A DNA stretch of 50,704 bases from assembly GCA_040878345.1 (NCBI GenBank), contig JBBDML010000035.1, positions 1 through 50,704 on the forward strand, written 5' to 3'. This DNA is from ZC4RG35 sp040878345 (GTDB taxonomy: Bacteria; Actinomycetota; Acidimicrobiia; Spongiisociales; ZC4RG35). Numbering within the stretch: the stretch's first letter is position 1; the number at the start of each line of letters is the position of its first letter. The position numbers were made by a program, and so were the translations under genes. A model generated the notes under the pieces. That model was given only the letters and a program-made list of their open reading frames with translations, was not told where the DNA came from and searched no databases. Of the stretch, positions 41,452-48,899 are shown piece after piece.

Positions 41452-42112
41452 CGAGACCAGCCCCTATGAGAGCTGCGACGGTGGCAGCGGCGGTGAGCTG
41501 CCATGCCTGTGGGAGAGTCAGGGTGGCGATGAGAGTTGCGGCGACTGCCAGCGCCGCCACGAGGAGATCCCTCCGCTCGTGGACCAGCGGCACCGCCAAT
41601 CCCAGGAAGAGCAGAGGGAAGAAGACCCCGATCCCCACCGCCTCAGGGTCGATGGAGCTGCCAAACCAGGCGCCGGTCACCGTCCCCAGCATCCACCCGG
41701 AGTAGAGCACGAGATCGGCTGCGGTCTTGTAGGCCACCACGTCCTCGACCCCCGAGTTGTGGGCGCGGACCGTCAGCCCGAAGGTCTCGTCGACCAGGAT
41801 GTAGGCCAACCTCAGTCTGATCCAAATGGAACGCAGCCCGATCATCTCGGCGAGCGACGCCGACATCGGCACATGCCGGAGCCCGAGTCCGGCTGCCGAG
41901 AGCAGCACCGGGACCGGGCCCGCAGGCAGCAGCCCGAGCATGGCGAACTGGGCCGAGCCGGACACGATCACGATCGAAGACAAGGTGGCCAGCCACGGGC
42001 TGAGACCGGCGTCGACGGCCAGCACGCCGTAGGCCAGCCCGAAGGCGCCGGTGGCGAAGAAGAGCAGTGAGCTCTCCCTGGCCCCGCGCCGGAACGACGG
42101 GTCGTCGAACAT
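41444..42112 (-). CDS. azlC: AzlC family branched-chain amino acid permease (222 aa)
   Basis: The large subunit of the AzlCD exporter, with a family N-terminus of type RRGARESSLLFFATGAFGLAYGVLA and the SGSAQFAMLGLL and LGLRHVPMSASLA segments within about seven hydrophobic helices. ATG 42112 lies 29 nt downstream of the imuB stop, on the same strand. An 8-bp hairpin fills that gap and ends 3 nt before the ATG. It may therefore be transcribed with the SOS operon, with expression limited by the hairpin; this is inference. Confidence 0.9.
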   Translation of the reverse strand: MFDDPSFRRGARESSLLFFATGAFGLAYGVLAVDAGLSPWLATLSSIVIVSGSAQFAMLGLLPAGPVPVLLSAAGLGLRHVPMSASLAEMIGLRSIWIRLRLAYILVDETFGLTVRAHNSGVEDVVAYKTAADLVLYSGWMLGTVTGAWFGSSIDPEAVGIGVFFPLLFLGLAVPLVHERRDLLVAALAVAATLIATLTLPQAWQLTAAATVAALIGAGLGE

Positions 42113-42115
42113 CGT

Positions 42116-42140
42116 CCGACGATAACCAGGGCATCGTCGG
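42116..42140 (-). promoter_or_regulatory. hairpin between imuB and azlC
   Basis: CCGACGAT (42116-42123) and ATCGTCGG (42133-42140) are perfect arms with a 9-nt loop. The hairpin starts 1 nt after the imuB stop and ends 3 nt before the azlC ATG, covering the place where a ribosome site would be. It has no T-run, so translational blocking is as likely as termination. Confidence 0.5.
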
Positions 42141-42141
42141 C

Positions 42142-43629
42142 TCAGTCGTAGACCCCGGCGAGGAAAGCCCCCTCACTGCTGACCACACAGAGGAAGGCAC
42201 CCACCGAGGTCACGATCTGATAGCGGTCGGCATCACCCTCCCCCTCCCACCAGCGGCCTGTCAGGCGCCAGGGACCGCTCCAGGTGAGGACCGGCTCCCA
42301 GCGGGTGCCGAGTCGGACCCGTGACGGCATGCCCCCCTCCCACTCCACCTGGATCGGCTCGAAACGGGGTGGCACCAGGGCCGGGCTCGGCGCCGGAGTC
42401 GAACCGGGCCAGGGAGCGTCAGGGTCGCGACGCGTTGGAGCGTGCTCTTCGCCCCAACGCAACCAGCTCACCCTCTCTCCGGGCATCCGACCGCCCTGAG
42501 CCCTCCCCTGGAGCACGCGGTCCGGGCCGACCAGGGCCTCGACCCGTGCCAGGGCCCTCTCGGTCTCGACGAACGACGACTCATCGCTGAGGAGGCCCAA
42601 TTGCCGGCCCTCGCCCGAGAGGTCGTCGGGGCGTATGGAGAGGGTGGCGATCCCACCGGGGACACCAGAAGCCTCCACCCATGCCCGCAACTGCCACCAC
42701 ACCCGATCGGTGAGACCCCTCTCGGTGAAAGGGTCGGCCGAGCGCCATACCCGCTCACGGGATGCCCCGCCGGCGGAGCGGACCGTGATGGTGACGGTAT
42801 GCGGGGCCACCCCCACGGTGCGCAGACCTCTGGTCAGCCTCTCCGCCAGCACACGGGAGGCGAAGGCCACCGCATCGAGGCTCTCCAACGGCTCCTCGAA
42901 CTCCATGCTCACCGTCAGGTCGGCCGGTATCTCCCTGGGGGCGACTCGACGGTCCTCCCCACTGGCGAGACGATGGGCGAGGACACCAGGGGCGCCGAAC
43001 CGGGTGGCCAGGGTGTCCCGGGGCAGCCGGGCCAGGTCGCCCAGAGTGGTGATCCCCAGCCAGCGGAAGGTGTCAATCATCTCCTCCCCTCCCATCGCCT
43101 CCCGGAGAGTGGATAGATCGAGAGCGGAGAGGAAACTCAAGGTGTCGGTGACCATCATCGGCTCACCGACCCGGGCGGTGGCCGCCGCCCATCTGGCGGC
43201 GAAAGGGCCGTCGGCCACGCCGACCAGGGCCTCCCCGCCGCGTAGGCCACCGGTGAGCCTGCCCAACACCTCGACGATCCGGGCCGCCAGGGGCCCCTCG
43301 CCACCATAGAAGCGCACCGCCCCGGAGACGGGGACGAAGAGGAGGCCCGGGGCCACCATCTCCACCCGGGGCACCATCTCCTCCACTGCCGTCATCACCG
43401 GCTCGAAGCGAAGGGTCTCCTCACCGGGATCGCGGGTGAGGACGGTGGCGAAGGGTGCCAGGGCCTCGGCCTCGCGTCGTGGCATCCCCAGGCTGACGCC
43501 GGCGGCCAGCACATCGGGGGTGGCGCCGGTCACCCGGTCGTCGACGATCAGTACCGGCTCATCCGACGGCGCGTCTGGCCTGGTCAACGACCACATCGGA
43601 AACCAGGCGCACAACGTCCGTGCCCTCAT
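42142..43629 (-). CDS. imuB: ImuB, inactive Y-family polymerase-like mutasome hub (495 aa)
   Basis: A Y-family polymerase homologue that bridges ImuA', DnaE2 and the beta clamp. The N-terminal RTLCAWFPMWSL has lost the catalytic Asp of the usual DxDxFF motif. The position of the SIDE/DE motif reads VEMVAPGLLFVPVSG, so the acidic residues are absent, as in known ImuB. A probable clamp-binding motif, QLGLLS, lies in EGRQLGLLSDES, and the C-terminus ends FLAGVYD as in mycobacterial ImuB. ATG 43629 has AGGTGGAGG directly upstream and overlaps imuA' by 71 nt, so the two are coupled. Downstream is azlC. Confidence 0.95.
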   Translation of the reverse strand: MRARTLCAWFPMWSLTRPDAPSDEPVLIVDDRVTGATPDVLAAGVSLGMPRREAEALAPFATVLTRDPGEETLRFEPVMTAVEEMVPRVEMVAPGLLFVPVSGAVRFYGGEGPLAARIVEVLGRLTGGLRGGEALVGVADGPFAARWAAATARVGEPMMVTDTLSFLSALDLSTLREAMGGEEMIDTFRWLGITTLGDLARLPRDTLATRFGAPGVLAHRLASGEDRRVAPREIPADLTVSMEFEEPLESLDAVAFASRVLAERLTRGLRTVGVAPHTVTITVRSAGGASRERVWRSADPFTERGLTDRVWWQLRAWVEASGVPGGIATLSIRPDDLSGEGRQLGLLSDESSFVETERALARVEALVGPDRVLQGRAQGGRMPGERVSWLRWGEEHAPTRRDPDAPWPGSTPAPSPALVPPRFEPIQVEWEGGMPSRVRLGTRWEPVLTWSGPWRLTGRWWEGEGDADRYQIVTSVGAFLCVVSSEGAFLAGVYD

Positions 43630-44221
43630 CCTCCACCTCGACGATCCGGGGGATCCCGGCGACCCCCTTGCCCGACGCCTCCATGACCAGACGTCGTCTC
43701 TTCAGTCTCCCGTGCCCCCGGTCGGCTCCCTCCCAGGTGACACCTATCGCCCTGAGCCGGAGATGGGCCACCCCACCAGGCAGGCCATTGCCCATCGACC
43801 GCATCGCCACCGCGGCCCGCCTCGCCCTGGCCAGGGCGGCGAGACGACGGATGTCCTGGTCCCTGACCCGGGCCGGGACCTCTACATAGAGGGCGCGCAC
43901 TCCTTCGAGGAGGGCGGCGGCCACCTTGGGCCAGAGGACCGGATCGGGGCAACGGACCACGATCAACCGCTCCGGGATGACACCTGTCTCCCAGGCTGCC
44001 TCAGGCGATATCCAGCCGCGGGTGTCGATCGCCACCACCGGTGCCATCCGGGAATGGTCAGCGAGGAGACGGAGACCGAGCCGGGTCAGCCCGGTCCCTG
44101 GGTCTCCGACCATCTCGACGATCCTGCCGGGTTGAAGGGTGAGGATGCCCTCCTCGAGCCCATACTGCTCGAGGAGGGGTCTCGTCATCACGTCATCGAT
44201 GCCCAAGCTGACTCCGCTCAT
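43559..44221 (-). CDS. imuA': ImuA', RecA-like mutasome protein (220 aa)
   Basis: A RecA-fold partner of ImuB. The region corresponding to Walker A is VGDPGTGLTRLGL, in which the usual Lys of GKT is Leu, so nucleotide binding is doubtful. Family segments MVGDPGTG, APVVAIDTRGW and LIVVRCPD are recognisable. Three ATGs lie close together (44236, 44233, 44221). The first two are inside or adjacent to the TATGAT -10 element, so 44221 (MSGVSLGIDDV) is the likely start. The length of 220 residues is typical. It heads the SOS operon with imuB. Confidence 0.9.
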   Translation of the reverse strand: MSGVSLGIDDVMTRPLLEQYGLEEGILTLQPGRIVEMVGDPGTGLTRLGLRLLADHSRMAPVVAIDTRGWISPEAAWETGVIPERLIVVRCPDPVLWPKVAAALLEGVRALYVEVPARVRDQDIRRLAALARARRAAVAMRSMGNGLPGGVAHLRLRAIGVTWEGADRGHGRLKRRRLVMEASGKGVAGIPRIVEVEDEGTDVVRLVSDVVVDQARRAVG

Positions 44222-44231
44222 CGGGCGATCC

Positions 44232-44253
44232 ATCATATCGAACACATGTTCGA
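44232..44253 (-). promoter_or_regulatory. LexA/SOS box and -10 element of imuA'-imuB
   Basis: TCGAACACATGTTCGA (44238-44253) is a perfect actinobacterial LexA box. On the minus strand it runs directly into TATGAT (44237-44232), a near-consensus -10 that would start transcription about 3 nt before ATG 44221. The box and hexamer are placed exactly as at dnaE2. Confidence 0.92.
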
Positions 44254-44292
44254 AAATGCAAAGGGACCACACCAAAAGGGGCGGACCGAGGC

Positions 44293-44433
44293 CTACGGGA
44301 TGAGCTGGACCCCGATCAGGGTGGCGATGATGCCGAAGAGCCCGGTTATCAGGATCAAGGTGAGACGGTAGACCTTGGCCTCGATCCGGTCCATCCTCGC
44401 CTCGAGGGCATCGAGCCTGGCCATGACCACCAT
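44293..44433 (-). CDS. small coiled-coil/membrane protein (46 aa)
   Basis: The predicted peptide has a short amphipathic helix (ARLDALEARMDRIEAKVYRL) and one membrane helix (LTLILITGLFGIIATLIGVQLI), a pattern like XhlA-type or other small tail-anchored proteins. ATG 44433 or 44424 could start it, and neither has a strong ribosome site. It lies between the divergent rarA start and the imuA' SOS box. The regular heptads make it more than a chance frame, but its function is unknown. Confidence 0.45.
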   Translation of the reverse strand: MVVMARLDALEARMDRIEAKVYRLTLILITGLFGIIATLIGVQLIP

Positions 44434-44474
44434 CCGAGGAGACTTCAAGGGGTTCGAATCGGTCAAGGCTGGGG

Positions 44475-44480
44475 TACCGT
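44475..44480 (+). promoter_or_regulatory. -10 element of a leaderless rarA transcript
   Basis: TACCGT ends 8 nt before ATG 44489, without a ribosome site. It lies inside the upstream region of the small minus-strand gene. Confidence 0.4.
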
Positions 44481-44488
44481 CTCCATCG

Positions 44489-45829
44489 ATGACCGACCTC
44501 TTCTCGGCCCGGGCCGACGACGTCGCCCTCAGGACTGCCCCGCTGGCCACAAGGATGCGACCGCGCACCATCGACGAGGTAGTGGGCCAGCCCTCTCTGC
44601 TCTCCCCCGACTCCGCTTTCCGTCACATCGTGGAGTCGGGAAGGCCGGTGTCGATGCTGCTCTGGGGGCCGCCGGGAAGCGGCAAGACCACACTTGCTCG
44701 ACTGGTGGCCACCCATGCCGACGCGGTGTTCAGCACCCTGTCCGCCACCGCCGCCGGTGTCAAGGACATCCGCGAGGTCCTGGCCGGGGCGCGGGACCGT
44801 CTCGCCACCCAGGAGAGACGGACCGTGCTCTTCCTCGACGAGATCCACCGTTTCGCCAAGAACCAACAGGACGCCCTGCTCCCAGGGGTAGAGGAGGGCA
44901 TCATCATCCTCATCGGGGCCACCACCGAGAACCCGTTCTTCGAGATCAACACCCCGTTGATGAGCCGGATGACGCTGTTCCGACTCGAGCCGTTGGAGCC
45001 CGACGAGGTGAATCGGCTGATCGAGTCGGCCCTCACGGATGCGGAGCGCGGGCTGGGCAAGTCGGGGTTGACCATCGGACGGGGGACCGCAGACGAGTTG
45101 GCGACACGGACCGGTGGCGATGCCCGCCAGGCCCTCAACTCATTGGAGGTGGCCGCCCGTCTCACCGAGGCGGCGGGGAAGACTGAGATCGGCGACGACC
45201 AGGTCTCCGAGGCCCTCCAACGGCGTCTGGTCCGATACGACAAGACGGGTGACAGCCACTACGACGTGATCTCGGCGTTCATCAAGTCGGTGCGTGGCTC
45301 CGACCCCGACGCCGCCCTCTATTGGCTGTTCCTCATGCTCGAGGGCGGGGAGGACCCCGAGTTCATCGCCCGACGCCTCATCATCCTGGCCTCCGAGGAC
45401 ATCGGTCTCGCCGACTCGACGGCTCTCTCGGTGGCGGTGGCGGCCTCGCAGGCCCTGGCCTACGTCGGACTCCCCGAGGCCACCTACCACTTGGCCCACG
45501 CCACGCTCTACCTGGCCACCGCGCCCAAGTCCAACACCATCGCCAGGGCCATCGGCGAGGGAAAGGCCCTGGTCCACGAGGGACCCACTCCCTCCGTTCC
45601 GGCCCATCTCAGGTCGACCGGGTACTCCGGAGCTGCCCAACTGGGCCATGGCGAAGGCTACATCTATCCCCATGGGCATCTCGGCGGTGTCGTCGAACAG
45701 CAGTACTTTCCCGACGGAGTCGAGCCCACCATCGTGTTCCGGCCAGTCGACTCTGGGCGAGAGGCGGCCATCAAAGAGCGGATGGAGGCCATCGATCGGG
45801 CCCTGGGAAGGGAAGGTCGTTCGGAATAG
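44489..45829 (+). CDS. rarA: replication-associated recombination protein RarA/MgsA (446 aa)
   Basis: An AAA+ ATPase acting at stalled replication forks. Walker A LLWGPPGSGKTTLA (about residues 55-68), Walker B VLFLDEIHRFAKNQQD, sensor 1 IGATTENPFFEIN and sensor 2 GDARQALNSLE are followed by the tetramerisation and MgsA C-terminal domains (ASEDIGLADSTAL, HLGGVVEQQYFPDG). Length is normal. The ATG follows a leaderless-type -10 and the frame is open upstream without similarity. It is divergent from the SOS-controlled imuA'-imuB operon, but no SOS box lies on its own side. Confidence 0.95.
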   Translation: MTDLFSARADDVALRTAPLATRMRPRTIDEVVGQPSLLSPDSAFRHIVESGRPVSMLLWGPPGSGKTTLARLVATHADAVFSTLSATAAGVKDIREVLAGARDRLATQERRTVLFLDEIHRFAKNQQDALLPGVEEGIIILIGATTENPFFEINTPLMSRMTLFRLEPLEPDEVNRLIESALTDAERGLGKSGLTIGRGTADELATRTGGDARQALNSLEVAARLTEAAGKTEIGDDQVSEALQRRLVRYDKTGDSHYDVISAFIKSVRGSDPDAALYWLFLMLEGGEDPEFIARRLIILASEDIGLADSTALSVAVAASQALAYVGLPEATYHLAHATLYLATAPKSNTIARAIGEGKALVHEGPTPSVPAHLRSTGYSGAAQLGHGEGYIYPHGHLGGVVEQQYFPDGVEPTIVFRPVDSGREAAIKERMEAIDRALGREGRSE

Positions 45830-45934
45830 CCGGGTCTCGGGTGGGTATTTGGCATCTTACTGGTCTTCCTGGCGGGGTCGATCCTCTTCTCGGGGGTAGC
45901 CTGTCGGCGGCATCTGTCGTCCGAAGAGGACCGA

Positions 45935-46306
45935 ATGGTGTTGGAGAGGAAGCGAATCCTGGTCGGTGACGACTCAGAGACCATCACCACACTGCTCACT
46001 GCCGCCCTCGAGTCGAGCGGATACGAGGTGACCACTGCCAGCGACGGGCAGGAGACCTACGACCTTGGGCGTGGCGGTGAGTTCGACCTGGTGATAATCG
46101 ACCAGTTGATGCCTGGGCTCCTCGGGCTCGAGGTAATCGACCGTTGGCACGACGAAGGGATGCAAACCCCAGTGATAGTGCTCACCGGGGTCGACGACGA
46201 TCGGACTGCGGTAGACAGTCTCGACAAAGGCGCGGTTGACTTCGTCAGGAAACCATTCCGGGTCCCGGAGCTGCTGGCGCGGGTCAGGCATCGTCTCGAA
46301 GCCTGA
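45935..46306 (+). CDS. single-domain response regulator (CheY-like receiver, 123 aa)
   Basis: Only a receiver domain is present: acidic pair GDD (D12/D13), phosphoacceptor D56 in LVIIDQLMPG, the Thr in IVLTGVDD and K106 in FVRKPF, so it should be phosphorylatable. There is no output domain and no adjacent histidine kinase. ATG 45935 has AGAGGA upstream. The HEAT-repeat membrane protein starts 50 nt later on the same strand, so the regulator may act on that protein or the glycosyltransferase behind it; this is inference. Confidence 0.9.
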   Translation: MVLERKRILVGDDSETITTLLTAALESSGYEVTTASDGQETYDLGRGGEFDLVIIDQLMPGLLGLEVIDRWHDEGMQTPVIVLTGVDDDRTAVDSLDKGAVDFVRKPFRVPELLARVRHRLEA

Positions 46307-46356
46307 TCTGACTCCTCAACACGGCGCCGTTCCCCGCCGATGATCTAGCAAAGACG

Positions 46357-47490
46357 ATGACCGCAATCGAGGTCACCCAACTCTCTGCATTGATCATCTT
46401 CGCTGCCAATGCCCTATTGGTGGCCGGTTTGATCGCGCTCAAGACGGTGCATCGGAGCAGGGCCCGCCGACATCACCGCCGAAAGACGCAGTACATGGCG
46501 TTGATCAGCCGTCACGTGACCTACGCCAACTGCACCGACCCCATCACCAACCGGATGGCATCGGACCCCGCCTTTCTCGATGCCCTGATCGATGTCCGAA
46601 ATGCGGTGGTCGGGCCCGAAGTCGAGACGCTGAGCGGGATCGTGGATCGCCACGGCGTGATCGCCCTCCAAGAGGCCCGTCTCCGATCACAGTTCCCCCT
46701 GGGGCGCCGGCTCAGGGCGGCGGTGGCGCTTGCCGAGCTCGGGGACGAGTCGGCAGCGGCGACCCTCATGGACCATCTAGCCGACCGGGAGCCCGAGGTC
46801 CGAATCCAGGCCGCTCGTGGCCTGGGAAGGATGAAGTGGACTCCGGCGATCGACGCCATCGTCGCCCGTTTCCCGGTCGAGACCCCTTGGGTGAGGGCCC
46901 GGTTCGCCGACACGCTCCTTGGGTTCGGGGCCGCCGCCACCTGGCCGTTGATCGCATACATAAGGGTCAACCACCACTTCGAGCGAGAAGGCCCGGTAGC
47001 CGCGATCCGCACCCTGGCTGCCCTCGGCGATGACCAGGCCGCCCAGCCCCTCATCGAGGTTCTGCGGAACGCCACGGATGTCGAGGTTCGCATCGCCACC
47101 ATCGAGGCCCTGGGCCTTCTCGGGAGTCTCCGATCCGCCCCGGCCCTGCGCAATCAGGCGCGCTCCGCCGACTGGCGAGTCAGGGCAAAGGCGATGACTG
47201 CAATCGGCGACATCGGAGACGCCGGGTCGGTCGACATCATCGCCTCCGGGCTCAACGACGCCAACTGGTGGGTCCGTCGGAATGCGGCGGCCGCCTTGAC
47301 CAGAGTCAAAGGTGGCGTGGATCGTCTGTGTGCCGCCCTCGGCGGTGACGATCAATACGCCGCCCATGCCGCCGCGGAGGCGTTGACCGAGGCCGGTGAG
47401 GTCGGTGCCGCGCGCCAGAGGCTCGACGACGGCCGCCCGCTGGAACGCGACCGGGTTCTGGTCGAGCGGCTGATCGGGGTCGGGGCATGA
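46357..47490 (+). CDS. membrane-anchored HEAT-repeat protein (377 aa)
   Basis: An N-terminal helix (about 9-28) followed by a basic stretch (HRSRARRHHRRK) places the rest in the cytoplasm. Residues about 115-350 hold about six HEAT-like repeats (RLRAAVALAELGDESAAATLMDHL, EVRIQAARGLGRM, VRRNAAAALTRVKGGV), a scaffold for protein contact. Its ATGA overlaps the glycosyltransferase start (47487-47490), so they are translated together. It probably couples the regulator to the synthase. The exact role is not known. Confidence 0.82.
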   Translation: MTAIEVTQLSALIIFAANALLVAGLIALKTVHRSRARRHHRRKTQYMALISRHVTYANCTDPITNRMASDPAFLDALIDVRNAVVGPEVETLSGIVDRHGVIALQEARLRSQFPLGRRLRAAVALAELGDESAAATLMDHLADREPEVRIQAARGLGRMKWTPAIDAIVARFPVETPWVRARFADTLLGFGAAATWPLIAYIRVNHHFEREGPVAAIRTLAALGDDQAAQPLIEVLRNATDVEVRIATIEALGLLGSLRSAPALRNQARSADWRVRAKAMTAIGDIGDAGSVDIIASGLNDANWWVRRNAAAALTRVKGGVDRLCAALGGDDQYAAHAAAEALTEAGEVGAARQRLDDGRPLERDRVLVERLIGVGA

Positions 47491-48896
47491 TCCACCAGGT
47501 GTTGGAGTGGACCGGGTACGTGATCCTCGTCTACTTCATCCTGATGCAGGGCTACATGACCTTCCTGGGAGCCAGGTCTGCTGCGGCGCTCCGGCGCACC
47601 CACCACCTTGGCCGGTACGGGAGGATCACCGAAATGCTCTCGAGCCGGACCACACCCCCGGTCTCGATCGTGATACCCGCCTACAACGAGGCCGCCGGGA
47701 TAGTTGACGCGGTTCGATCGATGTCACTGGTCAGGTACCCGCGTTTTGAGATAGTCGTCACCAACGACGGGTCCACCGACGACACCCTGGCCCTGCTCAT
47801 CGAGGCCTTCGGGTTGGAGAGGGTGACCATCCCCTACCGTCCCGACATCGACACCGCCCCGATCAAAGGCATCTACAGGGGTCGAGGGGCAGTGGACATC
47901 ACCTTGATCGACAAGGCCAGTGGCGGACGCGCCGACGCCCTCAACGCCGGGCTCAACGCCGCCCGCTACCCCTATGCCCTCTGCACCGATGCCGACGTCA
48001 TCCTGGACCCTGAGTGCCTGATGCGCGCCATGCAAAGGGTGGTCGAGGATCGGGAGCGGACCGTCGCGGTCGGGGGGAACATCCGACCACTCAACGGGAG
48101 CCGTCTTGAGCTCGGCCACCTGATCGACGCCAGTGTGCCCAAGGGGCTGGTGGCGCGGATGCAGGTCCTGGAGTACATCAGGACATTCCTGGCGTCGAGA
48201 CCGGCTTGGTCGGAGATGAACGCCCTTCCCCTGGTCTCGGGCGCCTTCGGGGTATGGAAACGATCGGCGGTCATCGCCGTGGGTGGATTCACCAACGGCC
48301 ACCTCGGTGAGGACATGGACCTCACCATGCGGCTCCATCGTCACCACATGGACAACCGGATCCCGTATCGCATCGTGTACGAGCCATCGGCGGTGATCTG
48401 GACCGAGGTTCCCGACACCCTGCGTGTGCTGCGACGCCAGCGGATTCGCTGGCACCGCGGGCTGATGACCGCGGTCAAGGACTTCATGCCGATGACCTTC
48501 AATCCCCGCTACGGGTTGGTGGGCACGGTCACCTGGGCGGCGATGGTCCTCTTCGAGTACCTGGCGCCAATCGTCGAGCTCGCCGGATGGCTCATCATCC
48601 CGGTTGCCCTGGCAGTGGGAGCACTCAACATCGCATCTTTTGGATGGCTGGTGCTCATCGCACTCGGCATGGGGTTGATGAACTCCTTGGTGGCGCTGCT
48701 CCTCGACGAGTCGTACGGGTACTTCAACAGCCCATCGGACACCTCCCGCCTCCTGGTGATGGCCATGATCGAGAACCTCGGGATGCGCCAGATCACGGTG
48801 GTGTGGCGGATGAGGGCACTCTTCGGGGGTGGCGCGGTCAGGTCCTGGGGGGACATGGAGCGCCGCGGGGTGGCCAGTCTCGGCGCCCGGCCCTGA
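47487..48896 (+). CDS. processive family-2 glycosyltransferase, membrane synthase type (469 aa)
   Basis: A GT2 enzyme of the poly-N-acetylglucosamine/hyaluronan synthase class. It has one N-terminal helix (8-28), the domain start VSIVIPAYNEAAGI, NDGSTDDT, DxD-type TDADVILD, catalytic base LGEDMDLT and the processive QxxRW motif RQRIRWHRG, then about four C-terminal helices. All catalytic motifs are present, so it should polymerise a sugar from UDP donors across the membrane. The polymer is unknown. Overlap with the HEAT gene argues for a complex. It is convergent with the Fpg-like gene, 3 nt away. Confidence 0.9.
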   Translation: MIHQVLEWTGYVILVYFILMQGYMTFLGARSAAALRRTHHLGRYGRITEMLSSRTTPPVSIVIPAYNEAAGIVDAVRSMSLVRYPRFEIVVTNDGSTDDTLALLIEAFGLERVTIPYRPDIDTAPIKGIYRGRGAVDITLIDKASGGRADALNAGLNAARYPYALCTDADVILDPECLMRAMQRVVEDRERTVAVGGNIRPLNGSRLELGHLIDASVPKGLVARMQVLEYIRTFLASRPAWSEMNALPLVSGAFGVWKRSAVIAVGGFTNGHLGEDMDLTMRLHRHHMDNRIPYRIVYEPSAVIWTEVPDTLRVLRRQRIRWHRGLMTAVKDFMPMTFNPRYGLVGTVTWAAMVLFEYLAPIVELAGWLIIPVALAVGALNIASFGWLVLIALGMGLMNSLVALLLDESYGYFNSPSDTSRLLVMAMIENLGMRQITVVWRMRALFGGGAVRSWGDMERRGVASLGARP

Positions 48897-48899
48897 TTC

